NCBI GenBank assembly: GCA_030544165.1
Contig: JAUNRP010000093.1
Span: forward strand, 1-7,653
Direction of reading: 5' to 3'
Source: a bacterium
GTDB lineage: Bacteria > Actinomycetota > Actinomycetes > Actinomycetales > Actinomycetaceae
DNA length: 7,653 nt
Shown in pieces: positions 6,791 through 7,653 of the stretch. Below the pieces are notes generated by a model. The model did not search any database. It saw only the letters and a list, made by a program, of their open reading frames with translations, and had not been told where the DNA came from. The position numbers and the translations under genes are program-made. Position 1 is the stretch's first letter; every line of letters begins with the position of its first letter.

Positions 6791-6813
6791 GACCAGAGCC
6801 CACCAGTCTGGTC
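6791..6813. promoter_or_regulatory. candidate operator: inverted repeat GACCAGA-N9-TCTGGTC
   Basis: Perfect 7-bp arms (6791-6797 and 6807-6813) enclose 9 nt, about 30 bp upstream of a putative -10 element of the antitoxin genes. A nested palindrome, ACCAG-T-CTGGT, spans 6802-6812. XRE/HigA antitoxins usually bind such repeats to repress their own operon, so this is a reasonable candidate; no binding evidence exists here. Confidence 0.35.
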
Positions 6814-6820
6814 CATACCC

Positions 6821-6849
6821 TTTCCCTTGTAGAAGTTAAAAGGTATATT
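6821..6849 (+). promoter_or_regulatory. possible promoter of the antitoxin genes
   Basis: TATATT (6844-6849) is a good -10 element in a locally AT-rich patch (about 6827-6850). The hexamer 17 bp upstream, TTTCCC (6821-6826), is a poor -35. The resulting leader of roughly 85 nt before the XRE gene contains no recognisable coding sequence. Confidence 0.4.
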
Positions 6850-6942
6850 ACGGGTGTGAGACGTTGCTGATGGAACCACACGAGCCGTGAAGGGTTCTGG
6901 CAGGTCCGAACGCAGGCGATCGAAACACAGAAAGTGAGCGAC

Positions 6943-7248
6943 ATGGTCAAGACTCTTGAGGACTTGATGCGTACACGCCAGGGAGATACCGAGGCGCAGG
7001 CGAAGCATATGAAGCGAATGCTCGCGGAGGTCCGCGCTTACAAGCTGCGGGAACTCCGCGAGAGGTTCGAACTCACTCAGAGCGATGTCGCCGCAACTCT
7101 CGAGATCAGCCAGAAGCGAGTCTCCGAGATTGAGCGTGGCCAAGTGGATCTCACCAAGGTCGACACACTTCGTCGGTACGCAGCCGCGCTCGGCGGGACT
7201 CTACGTGTCGAAGTCGAGGTTGGAGACCAGACCTTCCAGATCGCCTGA
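6943..7248 (+). CDS. XRE-family (HigA-like) helix-turn-helix antitoxin/regulator, without an adjacent toxin
   Basis: This 101-residue cytoplasmic protein has an N-terminal helical stretch (1-33) followed by a lambda-repressor-type HTH at about 35-86: 'LRELRERFELTQSDVAATLE' and 'ISQKRVSEIERGQV', with the recognition helix around SQKRVSEIE. The C-terminus 'GGTLRVEVEVGDQTFQIA' matches the tail typical of XRE antitoxins paired with Gp49/RelE-like (HigB-type) toxins. Those toxin genes normally lie immediately upstream, but all three + frames between the tRNA terminator and this gene are closed by stops. It is therefore an orphan antitoxin or a stand-alone regulator. The start is ATG 6943; GTG 6934 would add three residues, and neither has a strong Shine-Dalgarno site. 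GC content is visibly lower (about 60%) than in the upstream genes. The MazE-like gene follows 8 bp after its stop. Confidence 0.85.
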   Translation: MVKTLEDLMRTRQGDTEAQAKHMKRMLAEVRAYKLRELRERFELTQSDVAATLEISQKRVSEIERGQVDLTKVDTLRRYAAALGGTLRVEVEVGDQTFQIA

Positions 7249-7256
7249 GCGCTGAA

Positions 7257-7457
7257 ATGTCTCGTGGAGTGAGCGGGTACCGGCGAAGGATGCGGGCAGG
7301 AGGACTTCGGCCGGCGCAGGTTTCTGTGCCCGACGTTCGGAGCCAGAAATTCATGGAGGAGGCGCGCCGTCAGTCGGCGCTGGTGGCCAGGGCGGACCGG
7401 CACTCCGATGAACAGGAGTTCGTCGAGGCGGTCACCGTGCGGTGGGGTGACGAATAG
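7257..7457 (+). CDS. MazE-like antitoxin (DUF3018 type), without an intact MazF
   Basis: This 66-residue protein has a basic N-terminus and the core 'RRMRAGGLRPAQVSVPDVRS' (10-29), then 'FMEEARRQSALVARADRHSD' (32-51) and an acidic end 'EFVEAVTVRWGDE'. It matches the antitoxin MazE-like family as I recall it (…LRP-Q-WVPD-RS…EA-RQS). An aromatic residue usual in 'VWVPD' is Ser here. Length is normal for the family, so the antitoxin itself looks complete. Partners of this family are MazF-type endoribonucleases encoded just downstream; here only about 60 bp of non-MazF sequence separates it from a gene on the other strand. It starts at ATG 7257, 8 bp after the XRE gene, so the two are probably co-transcribed; no clear ribosome-binding site is seen. 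Confidence 0.75.
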   Translation: MSRGVSGYRRRMRAGGLRPAQVSVPDVRSQKFMEEARRQSALVARADRHSDEQEFVEAVTVRWGDE

Positions 7458-7519
7458 GACGCGACGCGTGGCGCATGGATGGCCTTCCTCGGCCTGGCCC
7501 GCTAGTCCGGAACCAGCCG

Positions 7520-7653
7520 TCAGCGCCCCTGGGCGTCCAGGATCTTCTCGAGCGGGCGGTAGTGCTCCCGCACGGCCTCCCGGTAGGCCTCGGCATCGCC
7601 CGCCCGCGCCGCCTCGAGCATGTGGCCGTGCGCCGCGGCGGTGTCCTCGAGCC
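7520..7653 (-). CDS. C-terminal fragment of a probable GntR-family regulator (FCD domain), cut by the window edge
   Basis: Only the last 44 codons and the TGA (7522-7520) are in the window. The encoded helical sequence includes 'AAAHGHMLEAARAGDAEAY' and 'REAVREHYRPLEKILDAQGR'. This H..ML.A...GDAEA...A...H pattern is typical of the last helices of the FCD effector-binding domain of FadR-type GntR regulators. The DNA-binding domain would lie beyond position 7653. The call rests on a short segment, so another all-helical domain is possible. It converges with the antitoxin genes. Confidence 0.5.
   Translation of the reverse strand, partial: LEDTAAAHGHMLEAARAGDAEAYREAVREHYRPLEKILDAQGR

Noticed and set aside
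6701..6942. A hidden toxin gene upstream of the XRE antitoxin
   Set aside because: All three + frames contain stops and no toxin-like motif; only very short open stretches remain.
6655..7143. 162-codon open frame on the - strand across the tRNA terminator and XRE gene
   Set aside because: It runs through a perfect terminator hairpin and opposite a clear HTH gene, and resembles no family I know.
1..7653. CRISPR array, insertion sequence, riboswitch
   Set aside because: No regularly spaced repeats, no transposase and no recognisable aptamer structure were seen.

Overview
This 7.65-kb window is high-GC DNA with GTG starts and strong G/C third-position bias. Gene content and order suggest an actinobacterium, probably of the order Micrococcales (inference from protein families; no rRNA or taxon-specific marker is present). 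Most of it looks like ordinary conserved chromosome. The last ~0.7 kb, downstream of a tRNA gene, looks like accessory DNA.

Left part (1-5007): three genes that are commonly neighbours in actinobacteria. A membrane-anchored PDZ plus Lon-type serine protease of the YlbL family is on + (128-1258). A small conserved actinobacterial protein of the PPA1379 type is on - (1282-1833) and converges on the protease gene with a 23-bp gap. A large seven-helix UPF0182 membrane protein is on + (1903-5007) and diverges from the PPA1379-type gene across a 69-bp shared upstream region. The functions of the last two families are not known.

Middle part (5008-6583): a C-rich, G-poor, rut-like stretch and then a near-perfect 23-bp inverted repeat, with a second palindrome in its loop, lie between the convergent UPF0182 gene and a secreted lipoprotein gene on - (5178-6413). 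The lipoprotein has a clear signal peptide, a lipobox and a Ser/Thr/Pro linker; its globular part may be a beta-propeller, but I do not recognise the family.

Right part (6542-7653): a consensus-like promoter drives an initiator tRNA-fMet gene that lacks an encoded CCA and ends at a strong 13-bp hairpin. Next comes a small AT-richer region with an XRE-type (HigA-like) antitoxin and, 8 bp after it, a MazE-like (DUF3018) antitoxin. Neither has a recognisable toxin beside it: nothing toxin-like lies upstream of the XRE gene, and only a short possible scar follows the MazE-like gene. The window ends inside a - strand gene whose C-terminus resembles the FCD domain of a GntR-family regulator.

No clear new multi-gene system is visible. 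The items most worth a second look are the large inverted repeat at 5091-5153, the pair of orphan antitoxins beside tRNA-fMet, and the functionally unknown YlbL / PPA1379 / UPF0182 neighbourhood.
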